Positions 27,299-36,369 of a stretch of DNA of 64,000 bases are shown piece by piece. Position 1 is the first letter of the stretch; every line of letters begins with the position of its first letter. The stretch comes from Paenibacillus lutimineralis (GTDB lineage Bacteria; Bacillota; Bacilli; Paenibacillales; Paenibacillaceae), in NCBI RefSeq assembly GCF_003991425.1, contig NZ_CP034346.1:781501-845500 (forward strand), in the 5' to 3' direction. The translations under genes and the position numbers were made by a program. The notes under the pieces were generated by a model. The model saw only the letters and a program-made list of their open reading frames with translations, had not been told where the DNA came from and did not search any database.

Positions 27299-27333
27299 AC
27301 AAAAAGCCAACCCAAATGATGGTTGGCTTTTTG
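27299..27333. terminator. Bidirectional terminator
   Basis: AAAAAGCCAACC / GGTTGGCTTTTT, perfect 12-bp stem with an 8-nt loop. It serves the DUF420 gene and the convergent yqjZ-like gene. Confidence 0.92.
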
Positions 27334-27337
27334 AGTT

Positions 27338-27661
27338 CTATTGCTTATATTCGTAATCTCGTTCGACCTTACAAATTCTCGTCTTGTATTTGAGATACCA
27401 TTCTGACTTCCCTTTACTTTGTGCAATAAGATGCCTCTCATTTTGTTTCCAATTTTGTATAGCTTCAAGAGTTTCCCAATATGACACTGTAATCCCTAGC
27501 CCCTCTCGTGCGCTTTCCACTCCCAGAAATCCGGGCTGGATGGATGCAAGTCGAGCCATCTCCTCTGCCATTTCGGCATAACCGCGGTCTCCCTCTGTTC
27601 GTTCAGAAGTGAAAATTACTGCATAATACGGTGGTTGTGGCGTGCGGGCCATTTCGCTCAT
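27338..27661 (-). CDS. Antibiotic-biosynthesis-monooxygenase-domain protein (YqjZ-like)
   Basis: 107 aa, one ABM (dimeric alpha-beta barrel) domain with Y-Y-A-V-I-F-T-S-E-R at the start and G-F-L-G-V-E-S-A-R, V-S-Y-W-E-T-L-E-A-I and W-K-Q-N in order. These proteins are small cytosolic dimers, and most have unknown substrates. ATG 27661 with GGGGGAA upstream. It resembles Bacillus YqjZ, whose operon (yqjWXYZ) is under LexA; an SOS-type box lies in this promoter. Confidence 0.8.
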   Translation of the reverse strand: MSEMARTPQPPYYAVIFTSERTEGDRGYAEMAEEMARLASIQPGFLGVESAREGLGITVSYWETLEAIQNWKQNERHLIAQSKGKSEWYLKYKTRICKVERDYEYKQ

Positions 27662-27690
27662 TTATATTCCCCCAGTAACGATAATAACTC

Positions 27691-27719
27691 AATTTAGAAC
27701 ATTTGTTCGCAAAAGTCAA
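27691..27719 (-). promoter_or_regulatory. SOS-type (LexA) promoter of the yqjZ-like gene
   Basis: On the minus strand: TTGACT (27719-27714), exactly 17-bp spacer, TAAATT (27696-27691). The spacer contains CGAACAAATGTTC, matching the Gram-positive LexA box GAAC-N4-GTTC with perfect half-sites. Confidence 0.7.
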
Positions 27720-27774
27720 GTATTAATCATCCCAATTTACTTAGACAATGAGTTGAAAAAATGGATTTTTTATA

Positions 27775-27807
27775 TTGACGTGCAGAATAAGCACAGTATA
27801 TACTGTG
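27775..27807 (+). promoter_or_regulatory. Promoter and palindromic operator of the yhcEFGHI-like operon
   Basis: TTGACG (27775-27780), 16-bp spacer, TATATA (27797-27802). The perfect 16-bp palindrome CACAGTATATACTGTG (27792-27807) covers the -10. Further CAGT-containing half-sites follow at 27821-27847. It is the likely target of the GntR/YhcF-type repressor encoded in the operon. Confidence 0.7.
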
Positions 27808-27874
27808 TATAAAGATATAAACAGTAAGCACAGTGAATGTCAGTGTTTATTTACATAGGGAGAGACGAGGAAGG

Positions 27875-28609
27875 ATGATGAAGTTGGAAGGCTGGAAGGA
27901 TGCTTGGATCATTTTCAAAAAGGACGTATGTTCAGACCGATTTTACCTGATCTGGAATGTTCTGTTCATGCTATATTTCGGCGGAATGTTCAGCACTATG
28001 CTCTATTCCGTTGTTAAGTTTGATGATGCGTTTCGTCCATTAGCAGATTGCTTAATGCTGGTGTTTATCCCAATGATCGGATTTTACTTCTCGCGCAGAT
28101 CCTTCAGTTACTTGAAGGAAGATTCCTACACTCAAATGCTGTGGTATTATCACACTCTTCCGATTCCTGTGAGGACAATTATGAAGAGTCGGTACATTCA
28201 GCTCGTGGTAGCAATTCTGTTTAACGGGATCCTTTTCTTTGGAGCGATAGTCTTTATTTTTTGGCTAGGTGGATTAGAGACAAGTCTTAGTCCCATTCAA
28301 TACATTTCTTTTGCCCTGACTTGGATTGGATATGCTCTGTTTATAAACGGGCTGTATATCTATATGGAATTTTTGAATAGAGGCAGAATTTACTTTTGGT
28401 TAAGTTGCGTGTTGATGTTGAGCATGGTCGTGGTCTCAGTTGTTATTAACCTTTTTCATGGCAATTTGCTGAAATATACGATAGATATTTCTGCTCGCTA
28501 TGCTCTGTTATCACCTCTAATGTGGGGGTCTCTCCTGATCGGCGCCCTAGGGGCATATTGGATGGGTATCCAGACCATGCGGAAGCTGAATAAGCGGGAT
28601 TTGATCTAA
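27875..28609 (+). CDS. ABC-2-like membrane protein (YhcE-like)
   Basis: About 244 aa with six membrane segments and an ABC-2 permease-like pattern. First gene of a five-gene set in the same order as Bacillus yhcE-yhcF-yhcG-yhcH-yhcI. Probably the membrane partner of the first ATPase (29060). ATG 27875, or 27878, after AGGAAGG; the frame upstream overlaps the promoter. Confidence 0.75.
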   Translation: MMKLEGWKDAWIIFKKDVCSDRFYLIWNVLFMLYFGGMFSTMLYSVVKFDDAFRPLADCLMLVFIPMIGFYFSRRSFSYLKEDSYTQMLWYYHTLPIPVRTIMKSRYIQLVVAILFNGILFFGAIVFIFWLGGLETSLSPIQYISFALTWIGYALFINGLYIYMEFLNRGRIYFWLSCVLMLSMVVVSVVINLFHGNLLKYTIDISARYALLSPLMWGSLLIGALGAYWMGIQTMRKLNKRDLI

Positions 28610-28652
28610 TAGATGGGCAGCCGACAAATAGAGACCGGAGGTGAAAGGAAAG

Positions 28653-29063
28653 GTGTGGATTCCGATTCAAATTGATGAGCAAAGCGCAGAGCCTTTGTAT
28701 TACCAAATTGAGACGCAGCTTAAATCATTGATTGTCAGCGGGCAGATTGAAGAAGGAACGTTGCTGCCATCCATTCGCGAATTGGCTGCGAGTCTTAGCT
28801 GCAGTGTTATCACGATCAGACGGGTGTATCAGGATTTAGAGAATGAAGGCCTGCTTAGGACGAAGCAAGGGACGGGGACCTTTGTAGCTAAGGTCGGGAC
28901 GGGGGAACGGGATGCATACCGGAAGTCCGTGGTCCAGGAAGCCGTCGAGACGGCGGTGGATACAGGGATATCTGTGCAGTATGGAGAGGAAGAACTGAGA
29001 CAATTGTTTCTAAAGATATTGAAGCAAAAATATCATAAAGATGGCAGGAGGGATAGGGAGTGA
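28653..29063 (+). CDS. GntR-family regulator, YtrA/YhcF type
   Basis: About 136 aa. An N-terminal winged helix (about residues 10-75) has P-L-Y-Y-Q-I-E-T-Q-L-K, L-P-S-I-R-E-L-A and S-V-I-T-I-R-R-V-Y-Q-D-L-E-N-E-G. Only a short helical tail follows, as in YtrA-type GntR proteins that control ABC exporters. Probably autoregulates through the CACAGTATATACTGTG palindrome. GTG 28653 is placed 9 nt from GGAGG; GTG 28641 overlaps it. Confidence 0.85.
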   Translation: MWIPIQIDEQSAEPLYYQIETQLKSLIVSGQIEEGTLLPSIRELAASLSCSVITIRRVYQDLENEGLLRTKQGTGTFVAKVGTGERDAYRKSVVQEAVETAVDTGISVQYGEEELRQLFLKILKQKYHKDGRRDRE

Positions 29064-29965
29064 CAGAGAGTATGGCGATTGAATTTAGAGGCGCAATCAA
29101 AGAGAGACGCAGGCATTCGATCGGGCCGATCAATCTAAATATTCCACGGGGTTATATTGTTGCGCTGGTTGGTTCCAATGGATCTGGCAAGAGCACAATG
29201 ATGAATATGATGCTGCAGACGATCAGGCCGGACCAAGGGTCGATCCACTGGTATGGGGAGACGTTCAACGGCGAAATGCCGCTAACATTAAGACAGAAGA
29301 TCGGCTATGTTCCGGAAGTTTCGATCGCAGAGGAAAGCCATCTCACGGCGGATGCGGTAGCAGAGTTCCGTTCATACTGGTATCCAAGCTGGGATGGGGT
29401 GCGATTTGATGAACTGATGCAACGGTTCCGCGTACCGCGTAATGAACGATTGAACAGGATGTCCAAGGGCGAGAGGCGTAAGTTCGAGATCGCCGCTGTG
29501 CTGGCAGCCCGGCCGAAGCTTCTGCTGCTGGATGAGCCATCTTCGGGGCTCGATCCGTTCGCCTGGGGCGATTTAATCGATGAACTGCAGGCATGCATGG
29601 AGAACGAGGATGTTACGATTGTGTTATCGACGCATATTGTGGATGAGGTCAAGAGGTTGGCTGACTATATCATTCTGGTCGATGAAGGGCGGGTCCTCGG
29701 TATGGCGGAGAAGGATTCGCTGTACGGCAGCTGGAAGGAGCTATGGGTGCAGGGGGACTTGGAGGCGCTCGGCAAGATGCCGGGAGTCGTAAAATGCGAT
29801 CCGGATGGACCATCCCTAACCCGGATTACTGTCCGAGATAATGAACATTGGAATAAGTATTTGGCAGCGTCGGGCATACAGGTTGTGAAATCACGTGCAC
29901 TTGAGCTTGAGGAGATACTGCGTTTGTGGATCGAGGGGCATAAACCAGAGGAACTGTTAGCATAA
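29060..29965 (+). CDS. ABC transporter ATPase (YhcG-like)
   Basis: 301 aa: Walker A G-S-N-G-S-G-K-S-T near residue 40, signature M-S-K-G-E-R-R-K-F (variant LSGGQ) near 135, Walker B L-L-L-L-D-E-P near 155, and switch His in S-T-H-I-V-D-E. The C-terminal extension of about 80 residues fits drug/peptide exporters. GTG start overlaps the regulator's stop (GTGA). Confidence 0.88.
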   Translation: MTESMAIEFRGAIKERRRHSIGPINLNIPRGYIVALVGSNGSGKSTMMNMMLQTIRPDQGSIHWYGETFNGEMPLTLRQKIGYVPEVSIAEESHLTADAVAEFRSYWYPSWDGVRFDELMQRFRVPRNERLNRMSKGERRKFEIAAVLAARPKLLLLDEPSSGLDPFAWGDLIDELQACMENEDVTIVLSTHIVDEVKRLADYIILVDEGRVLGMAEKDSLYGSWKELWVQGDLEALGKMPGVVKCDPDGPSLTRITVRDNEHWNKYLAASGIQVVKSRALELEEILRLWIEGHKPEELLA

Positions 29966-30021
29966 TGCCTGTTGTGTAATAGATGTACGAATTTGAATAA
30001 GCGAAGCGGGGGATAAAGAAA

Positions 30022-30927
30022 ATGGCAAAACCTTTAGTGCTAGAGAAGGTTGTAAAGCAATTCGGCGAGAAGACGGCAGTTAATGAAATCTCGCTGCAAG
30101 TGGAGGCTGGGGAAATCTACGGTCTACTCGGCGCCAACGGGGCGGGAAAGACAACGACGATGCGGATGGTGCTTGGACTGATCTATCCGGATGATGGCAG
30201 CATCTTGTATCATGGCAAGCCCTTCAGCAAGGAATTACAGGGAGGCATGGGCTATTTGCCGGAAGAGCGTGGTCTATATCCTAAAGTGAAAGTGAGCGAC
30301 CAAATTAAATATTTGGCCAAGCTGCGGGGGATGTCGGAATCCCAGGCCGAGAAGAGCCTTCGTTACTGGCTTGAACGATTTGGTGTGCCGGAATATTACA
30401 ATAAGCGGATCGAGGAATTGTCCAAAGGGAACCAACAGAAGATGGGCTTCATCGCCGCGGTTGTGCATAAACCGAAGATTGTCATTATGGATGAAGCATT
30501 TAGTGGATTGGACCCGGTTAATGTCGAGTTGCTCAAAGCGACGGTCAATGAATTACGCGATGAAGGAACCAGCATTCTGTTCTCTACGCACCGGATGGAG
30601 CATGTAGAAGAATTGTGCCGTAATATTACGATCCTGGACCGCTCCAATACGGTGCTGCAAGGTAACCTGCGGGAGATTAAGAAGCGTTATCCGCGCGAAG
30701 AGGTTCTACTTTATACGACGGGTGAGGTAAATGGACTAGAATCGATCGATGGAGTCGAGAAGGTGGAGCGCAAGGACCGGGGATATTCGATCCGGATCTC
30801 TGACGTAGCTGCGGCAAAAGCTATTCTACGAAAGGCAATGGATGAGAGTGAAGTAGAGCATTTCGAGATTAAAGAGCCAACATTGAATCAGATCTTTATT
30901 AGAGAGGTTGGTGAGGTACATGAATAA
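30022..30927 (+). CDS. ABC transporter ATPase (YhcH/NatA-like)
   Basis: 301 aa: Walker A G-A-N-G-A-G-K-T-T near 39, signature L-S-K-G-N-Q-Q-K-M near 134, Walker B I-V-I-M-D-E-A-F with S-G-L-D-P, switch His S-T-H-R-M-E. A DUF4162-like C-terminal domain follows (about 215-300). It pairs with the ABC-2 permease that overlaps it; this subfamily includes NatA and YhaQ. The exported substrate is unknown. Confidence 0.9.
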   Translation: MAKPLVLEKVVKQFGEKTAVNEISLQVEAGEIYGLLGANGAGKTTTMRMVLGLIYPDDGSILYHGKPFSKELQGGMGYLPEERGLYPKVKVSDQIKYLAKLRGMSESQAEKSLRYWLERFGVPEYYNKRIEELSKGNQQKMGFIAAVVHKPKIVIMDEAFSGLDPVNVELLKATVNELRDEGTSILFSTHRMEHVEELCRNITILDRSNTVLQGNLREIKKRYPREEVLLYTTGEVNGLESIDGVEKVERKDRGYSIRISDVAAAKAILRKAMDESEVEHFEIKEPTLNQIFIREVGEVHE

Positions 30928-32209
30928 GCTTAGTGCAGTTATCGGCTTCACGTTTATGAATAAGGTCAGAACAAAGTCATTTCTGATCACGACATTGGTG
31001 CTGGCTCTGCTGTTGACCATTGGTATTCATATTCCTTATTTCATAGATAAGTTTACGGGTAATGAGAATGGCCCAGTTACAGTTGGACTCGTATATTCGG
31101 ACTACCCCGAACTAGCAGATTCATTGGAGAAGTACCATGACCGTCTTGCGGCGTCAGGCATGAGATTCAGTAAGTATGAGCAAGCTGACACAGCATTAGA
31201 CAAGGATCTGGGGGATGGTAAAATCGCCGGTTATCTGCAGTTCGTTAAGACGAACGCGGAGAGCTTCCCGGAAGTGAACTATGTCTCCAAAAAAGACAGT
31301 ATCAGCAGTGGAGTACAAACAGAACTGCAGGCGGCCCTACAAAGTGTAAAGACAGAATTCATCACCAAGGGCACGTTGTCTGATGCCCAAGTGGCAGAAC
31401 TGAATGCTCCTGTATCTATTAATGTTCACAAATTAGAAGATACACAGGGGGGCACTCAGAATGGAGAGGATTCCAGCAAGGAGCGTGACTTCTCGCCAGC
31501 CAACTTCGCTGTGATGTATGCACTCATTATTCTCTTCTTCATGACGATCATGATGACGGGGAATATGATATCGGCCGAGGTAACTGCGGAGAAGAGCTCA
31601 CGAATTATGGAGATTCTAATTACGAGCACGTCCCCGCTGGCGCAAATGTTCGGTAAAATTATCGGTATGTTCTTAATCGGATTATTGCAGATCTTTGTCT
31701 TTACTGCAGTTATAGCTGCGAATCTGTCGCTTCCGCACAATCGCGCATCCTTGGAAGGGTATGAGCTTGATTTCTCGCAGTTGAACCCATCCGTACTTAT
31801 TCTTGGACTTGTATATTTCATCCTGGGATATTTCCTGTATGCGACATTGTTTGCTGCGGTCGGTTCTTTAGTAAGCCGCACAGAGGAGCTTGGTCAAGCG
31901 GTAATGCCGATTACGATGTTGTCGCTAGCCGCGTTCTATATTGGCAGCTTCAGCATGAGTGCACCGAATTCGCTCTTGATGAAGGTATGTAATTACATTC
32001 CATTCTTCTCTCCGATCAGCATGATTGTTCGCATCGGTATGGGGACGCCGAAGACCTGGGAGATCATTGTTTCCATTGTGGTGTTGCTGATTGCAATTTA
32101 TGTCTTCGGATGGCTGTCCGCGAAGATCTATCGTACGGGCGTGCTGCTTTACGGCAAGCGTCCTACAATCAAAGAGCTTCGCAAGGCGATGAAGGCTTAC
32201 AAGATTTAG
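30920..32209 (+). CDS. ABC-2 family permease (YhcI/NatB-like)
   Basis: About 429 aa. One N-terminal helix (about 18-38), an extracytoplasmic domain (about 40-195), then five to six membrane helices with the ABC-2 segment S-A-E-V-T-A-E-K-S-S-R-I-M-E-I-L. ATG 30920 overlaps the ATPase stop and follows GGTGAGG. Forms an exporter with the 30022 ATPase. Longer than Bacillus YhcI; closer in shape to NatB/YhaP. Confidence 0.88.
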   Translation: MNKLSAVIGFTFMNKVRTKSFLITTLVLALLLTIGIHIPYFIDKFTGNENGPVTVGLVYSDYPELADSLEKYHDRLAASGMRFSKYEQADTALDKDLGDGKIAGYLQFVKTNAESFPEVNYVSKKDSISSGVQTELQAALQSVKTEFITKGTLSDAQVAELNAPVSINVHKLEDTQGGTQNGEDSSKERDFSPANFAVMYALIILFFMTIMMTGNMISAEVTAEKSSRIMEILITSTSPLAQMFGKIIGMFLIGLLQIFVFTAVIAANLSLPHNRASLEGYELDFSQLNPSVLILGLVYFILGYFLYATLFAAVGSLVSRTEELGQAVMPITMLSLAAFYIGSFSMSAPNSLLMKVCNYIPFFSPISMIVRIGMGTPKTWEIIVSIVVLLIAIYVFGWLSAKIYRTGVLLYGKRPTIKELRKAMKAYKI

Positions 32210-32267
32210 GAGCAACTACAGAGCGAAAACAATGTAATTATTCAATAAATATTAGGAGAGTTGAACA

Positions 32268-33485
32268 ATGAAAAATTGGAAACGTATGTTCTTATCAATC
32301 ATCATCTCGGCGGGGCTTATTCTCTCAACAGCCTCTGCTACCATGGCTGCACCTCAGCAGCCGGCAGTTAAAGTGAATGATCAAAATGTTAACTATACCG
32401 GAGGCACACCGGTCATCGATCAGGGGACAACATATGTTCCATTGAAAATGACGCTCCAAGCCATGAATGCGAAGCTTACAGATGTGGCAGATGACACGAT
32501 TCATGCGGTAGTTAATGGCCAAACGATCACGCTAAAAAGTAAGCTCAAACGAATCAATGGCGAGACATATGTCCCTATTCGGGTAATTGGCGACGCAGCG
32601 GGCTATGAGGTTCGCTGGGATGCCAAGACGCGTACGATTCTGTTGGCTCCCAAAGCAGGCGCATCCACTCAAACTGGTGGCCGCGGATTCATGTGGGAAG
32701 TAGAGAACAATGGTAATACAGTATATTTGGTAGGCTCCATGCATATTGCCAATGACAGCTTCTACCCGCTGCGTCCGGAAGTTGAAAAAGCTTTTGCAGA
32801 GGCCGACTATCTGGGTGTAGAGATTGACCTAAGCAAAGCAGCCGACGAGGCGCAGCAAAAAGTGATTATGGATGCGAGCATGTATCAGGATGGAACAACG
32901 CTGAAGGATCATGTGTCTAGCGCGACTTATGCCAAAGTTGGAAAAATTCTGGAACAAAGCGGCATGAAGCCAGATGCTTTGGATGCATTTAAACCTTGGG
33001 TTGTGGGAACAACGATCAACAGTTTGAAATCGGTAAAGGCCGGGTACGAGGCGACTTCGGGGATTGACCTGTATTTTATTCAGAAAGCGATTGAACGTAA
33101 AATTTCGGTGCTGGAGCTGGAATCCTATGAATCTCAGCTTGGTATGCTAGATGGTTTCTCCAAGGAGTTGCAGGAGAAAAGTCTCAACGATGTCCTGGAC
33201 AATTTTGATGTGTTGGATGACGCTGTTGAGAAGATGGCTGAGATGTGGAAAACAGGAAGTGAGGAGCAACTGCTGGAGTTCACAAATGGCATAGCCGCTG
33301 ACGGGGAATATAACAAGGCGATGTTGATCGACAGAAACATTAAAATGGCTGATAAAATTGACAGATACTTAAAAAACAGCAAAAAAGAAGAGTATTTCAT
33401 CGTGGTTGGCGCAGCCCATTACCTGGGTGAGCATGGAATCATCAAACTGTTGGAGGATAAAGGATACACTGTTGTTCGGAAATGA
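32268..33485 (+). CDS. Secreted TraB/GumN protein with copper-amine-oxidase-like stalk domain
   Basis: 405 aa. Signal peptide (residues 1-28, cleavage near A-M-A-A). A stalk domain of the copper-amine-oxidase N-terminal type follows (about 30-130; Y-V-P-L-K and Y-V-P-I-R repeats), and a TraB/GumN domain (about 140-405) with V-Y-L-V-G-S-M-H-I and V-V-G-A-A-H-Y-L-G-E-H-G, the two paired G-x-x-H motifs of the Tiki-like metalloprotease superfamily. These His residues suggest metal binding and possibly proteolysis outside the cell. Its own promoter and terminator flank it. Confidence 0.87.
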   Translation: MKNWKRMFLSIIISAGLILSTASATMAAPQQPAVKVNDQNVNYTGGTPVIDQGTTYVPLKMTLQAMNAKLTDVADDTIHAVVNGQTITLKSKLKRINGETYVPIRVIGDAAGYEVRWDAKTRTILLAPKAGASTQTGGRGFMWEVENNGNTVYLVGSMHIANDSFYPLRPEVEKAFAEADYLGVEIDLSKAADEAQQKVIMDASMYQDGTTLKDHVSSATYAKVGKILEQSGMKPDALDAFKPWVVGTTINSLKSVKAGYEATSGIDLYFIQKAIERKISVLELESYESQLGMLDGFSKELQEKSLNDVLDNFDVLDDAVEKMAEMWKTGSEEQLLEFTNGIAADGEYNKAMLIDRNIKMADKIDRYLKNSKKEEYFIVVGAAHYLGEHGIIKLLEDKGYTVVRK

Positions 33486-33521
33486 TAACTGCCTTCACAA
33501 ACTAACGGCAATATGCATAGA

Positions 33522-33557
33522 AACACCGCGTGCAGTTCGTAGCACGCGGTGTTGTTT
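33522..33557 (+). terminator. Intrinsic terminator of the TraB/GumN gene
   Basis: AACACCGCGTGC / GCACGCGGTGTT with an 8-nt loop, then GTTTTG. Confidence 0.88.
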
Positions 33558-33778
33558 TGTTATGTTCTGAGACGGGAGGAATCTATACGAAGACTCTAGC
33601 ACTATTCAACATAAGACAATCTTAGATGAAGTACAGAAAATTATTCCAATTGGCTAATTCAGCCGATATAAATATTGTACGGAGAGAACTGTCAATTTCA
33701 TACTGCATACATAATGAGCATAGACCAACGATTATATGAATTGAACTCCGATATTACGACAAACAGGGAGAGAAAGTA

Positions 33779-34789
33779 ATGAAGAAAGTTGTAAATTGGT
33801 TTCTGTGTATTATGCTGCTCGTGGTAGCGACGACAGCTTGCAGCCTGCCTACATCGAGGGATCTAAAGGGAGCTTCCGCCAGAGACGAAACGAAGGATAC
33901 GAACAAGTATAATGCTTACATCGAACTGAGCAACCAGATCAACGGAGGTATGTATGGTAGTGTTTTTAGCATTTATGTGAATGAGTTCGGACTGGAGCAG
34001 GAAATTTACATTGATGACGAGTTCAATGGGTACAGCACAACACCGTTCATTCCGAGTGTGATCGAGCATGCCAGCAAAACATTAGATTTTGCTTCGGTCG
34101 AGCCTTCCTACGGTGCAACGGATGAGAAAGTGAAAGAGTTAATGCCAATCATCATAGATATGATGAATGCGAATAATGACATTGAAAGCTACTACACTGC
34201 GAAAACCTATGTCGATGACGATTTTGAAAAGGGTCGAGAATTACATAAGCGTTATATTGCATTGTTTGAGAAGTACATAGAGGTAGGGCAACAATTTCTT
34301 GAAGAATTTTCGGAGATCACGAGAGAGCGTAAGTATACGGATGCGGAGAAGCTGAAGGATGAAGATATGCTAATACGTTACTACGCCCTCCTGGCAGTAT
34401 TGCGGGCGCAGGAGATTCAGGAGGCGTTCTACAATAAGGGGGTCGGGGATGATAACATTCTGGATTTCGATGTTAAGGAATATGAGGAGTTATATCACAT
34501 GCTGACCGAGGATATCGAGCATTATTTTGAATATGCCAAGGATGCCGATCGGCGTAAGACTGAAGCATGGCCAAGTCTAGAAATATTCAAGACAAGTATA
34601 GAAGGGGTCAAAGTTACGGCGACCGACATTCTTAGAGTCTTGCGTGAACAGGATCCGGAGATTAACAGCGATACCAAAGGCAAAGTGACGACAGGGGGGC
34701 GTAATGCAATTTTGTCAGCGTTTGATCGCAAGGTCTCCTTCCTCGTGGATGCATACAATACCAGCCTTAATTTGACAGTAGTGAATTAA
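33779..34789 (+). CDS. DUF3829-type lipoprotein, first of a tandem pair
   Basis: 336 aa lipoprotein, lipobox A-T-T-A-C near residue 21. The mature part is helical and acidic, with a Y-V-D-D-D-F-E-K-G-R-E-L-H block near residue 143. The same block recurs in the next gene, so the two are paralogues. DUF3829 (YiiG-like) proteins are extracytoplasmic lipoproteins of unknown role. ATG 33779 with GGGAGAG upstream. First of a probable three-gene operon. Confidence 0.75.
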   Translation: MKKVVNWFLCIMLLVVATTACSLPTSRDLKGASARDETKDTNKYNAYIELSNQINGGMYGSVFSIYVNEFGLEQEIYIDDEFNGYSTTPFIPSVIEHASKTLDFASVEPSYGATDEKVKELMPIIIDMMNANNDIESYYTAKTYVDDDFEKGRELHKRYIALFEKYIEVGQQFLEEFSEITRERKYTDAEKLKDEDMLIRYYALLAVLRAQEIQEAFYNKGVGDDNILDFDVKEYEELYHMLTEDIEHYFEYAKDADRRKTEAWPSLEIFKTSIEGVKVTATDILRVLREQDPEINSDTKGKVTTGGRNAILSAFDRKVSFLVDAYNTSLNLTVVN

Positions 34790-34791
34790 AG

Positions 34792-35823
34792 ATGAGAAGT
34801 GTGAGATTAAGATGGAATATTGTTGTACTGCTAAGTCTTCTGGCTATACTGCTCTCATCCTGCCGACTGCCGCTAGAAAAAGCGAAGATACCCCTGTCGG
34901 GAGGATCGGGGCAGGCAGTCTCTGCCCAGGGAGAATCCAGGATGGAGGCGACGTTACGGAAATATGCCGGCTATAGTGCTCTGGACATCTATATTCATAG
35001 TCAAATAGCTGATGTTCTGGGGCGGTATGTAGAACGGTTCGGAAATACAGAAACATTCGATTTACAGAAAGAGGCCGATCTGGACCGGGGCGTAAATCTG
35101 GAACTTAAAGAGACCAATAAACTGGTAGAGTATACGGAATTAACCGATAAACAGCCTGCCTTACCCGAGGTCGATAACGCCGTAACGAAGCTTGCTCCGA
35201 AGCTGGAGGAGCTGGTCAAGACGCTAGGCGAAATCGATACCTATTACAGGTTCAGATTCTATGTTGATGACGATTTTACGAAGGGGAAGGCACTGCATGG
35301 GCAACTGCAGGCTCTGCTGAAGGAATGGGAGCCACTCGCGGAAGACTTCACTGTTATTTTGCATCAGTCGTTAATGAAGCAGCGAGAGTTGGATCTCGCC
35401 GATTTCAAGGCAAATGATCAGATGATCCGGTACCATGCGCTTGAATCGATTATAGCAGCGGAAGTAATTGATGACGAACTGACGCAGGGCCTGACATCAG
35501 AGACGTTGAACGGCCTTGATGTGGCATCCTACAAGGGATTGTACGATCGGCTTACCGAAAAAGTAGCCCAATATATCGCCATGGCTGACGATCCGGAGCG
35601 GGTAAATCGGGAGGGGCTTGACGACTATAATTTATATGGAAACATGTTGAAGCATAAGATCATGCTGGTGAAGGCCTCTGCCACCGATTTGCTACAGCGG
35701 ATTGAGCAATCGCGGACGTTCAATGAATACAACAAAGACGGTACGCCCAAGGACTATAAGAAGAAGCTGCAAGAAGCTATTCTGGAATACTACGTATTTG
35801 TATTGGACTCGAATAAGGGTTAA
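34792..35823 (+). CDS. DUF3829-type lipoprotein, second of a tandem pair
   Basis: 343 aa lipoprotein, lipobox L-L-S-S-C near residue 24. It shares the Y-V-D-D-D-F-x-K-G-x-x-L-H block and the M-I-R-Y-x-A-L segment with its upstream neighbour but has diverged strongly elsewhere. The start lies 2 nt after the preceding stop and no clear ribosome site is visible, so it is probably translated by coupling. Confidence 0.75.
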   Translation: MRSVRLRWNIVVLLSLLAILLSSCRLPLEKAKIPLSGGSGQAVSAQGESRMEATLRKYAGYSALDIYIHSQIADVLGRYVERFGNTETFDLQKEADLDRGVNLELKETNKLVEYTELTDKQPALPEVDNAVTKLAPKLEELVKTLGEIDTYYRFRFYVDDDFTKGKALHGQLQALLKEWEPLAEDFTVILHQSLMKQRELDLADFKANDQMIRYHALESIIAAEVIDDELTQGLTSETLNGLDVASYKGLYDRLTEKVAQYIAMADDPERVNREGLDDYNLYGNMLKHKIMLVKASATDLLQRIEQSRTFNEYNKDGTPKDYKKKLQEAILEYYVFVLDSNKG

Positions 35824-35838
35824 AAAGGAGGTTTTTGC

Positions 35839-36168
35839 ATGATTATTTGGAAGGGATTTGGTATTTTAAATATTGTTATCCCAGGGGTTTTATTCTTTAT
35901 TGTCAATACTTTATTATCTTCCCTGGGGCTTGGCTCAATAGATAGCCGGCTGCCGCTGGCTTTTGTGTTTATAGTATCGGGAGTTATTATCTGGTATCTA
36001 GGAAAAGCATTCAACACCGATTTGGGAAAAGTACTGGTTGATATGGAGACGGGGGAACGCTACCAGACAGGAACCGGGCATAGTCTGTTTTTTATTCCAA
36101 TGCATTACTGGGGCCCTATTGGTCTAGCAGCAGGATTTATTCTAATCGTTGCGACGATATTTACATAG
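35839..36168 (+). CDS. Small membrane protein after the DUF3829 pair
   Basis: 109 aa with three membrane segments (about 5-28, 38-55, 88-108). A central soluble loop carries V-D-x-E-T-G-E-R-Y and H-S-L-F-F-I-P-M-H-Y-W-G. The loop resembles that of small membrane proteins found widely in Firmicutes, but no function is known. ATG 35839 with AAAGGAGG upstream; 15 nt after the lipoprotein stop. Confidence 0.75.
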   Translation: MIIWKGFGILNIVIPGVLFFIVNTLLSSLGLGSIDSRLPLAFVFIVSGVIIWYLGKAFNTDLGKVLVDMETGERYQTGTGHSLFFIPMHYWGPIGLAAGFILIVATIFT

Positions 36169-36369
36169 CGTATTCCCCTGGAGTTCAATGCCGATGTGAT
36201 TCATGGTTTTCGGACGATGGTCCTACAGTGGCAGCCAATTTATCGGCTACCTTCAATTTGGTTGCAAACAGAGAAAAGTCAATATACAGCGTGTACATTA
36301 TGCTCTCTGCGGAGTACCATTGGGTTAGCTAGGCTAGAAATAATTCATACTGGAGGCGGTCCAAATACT

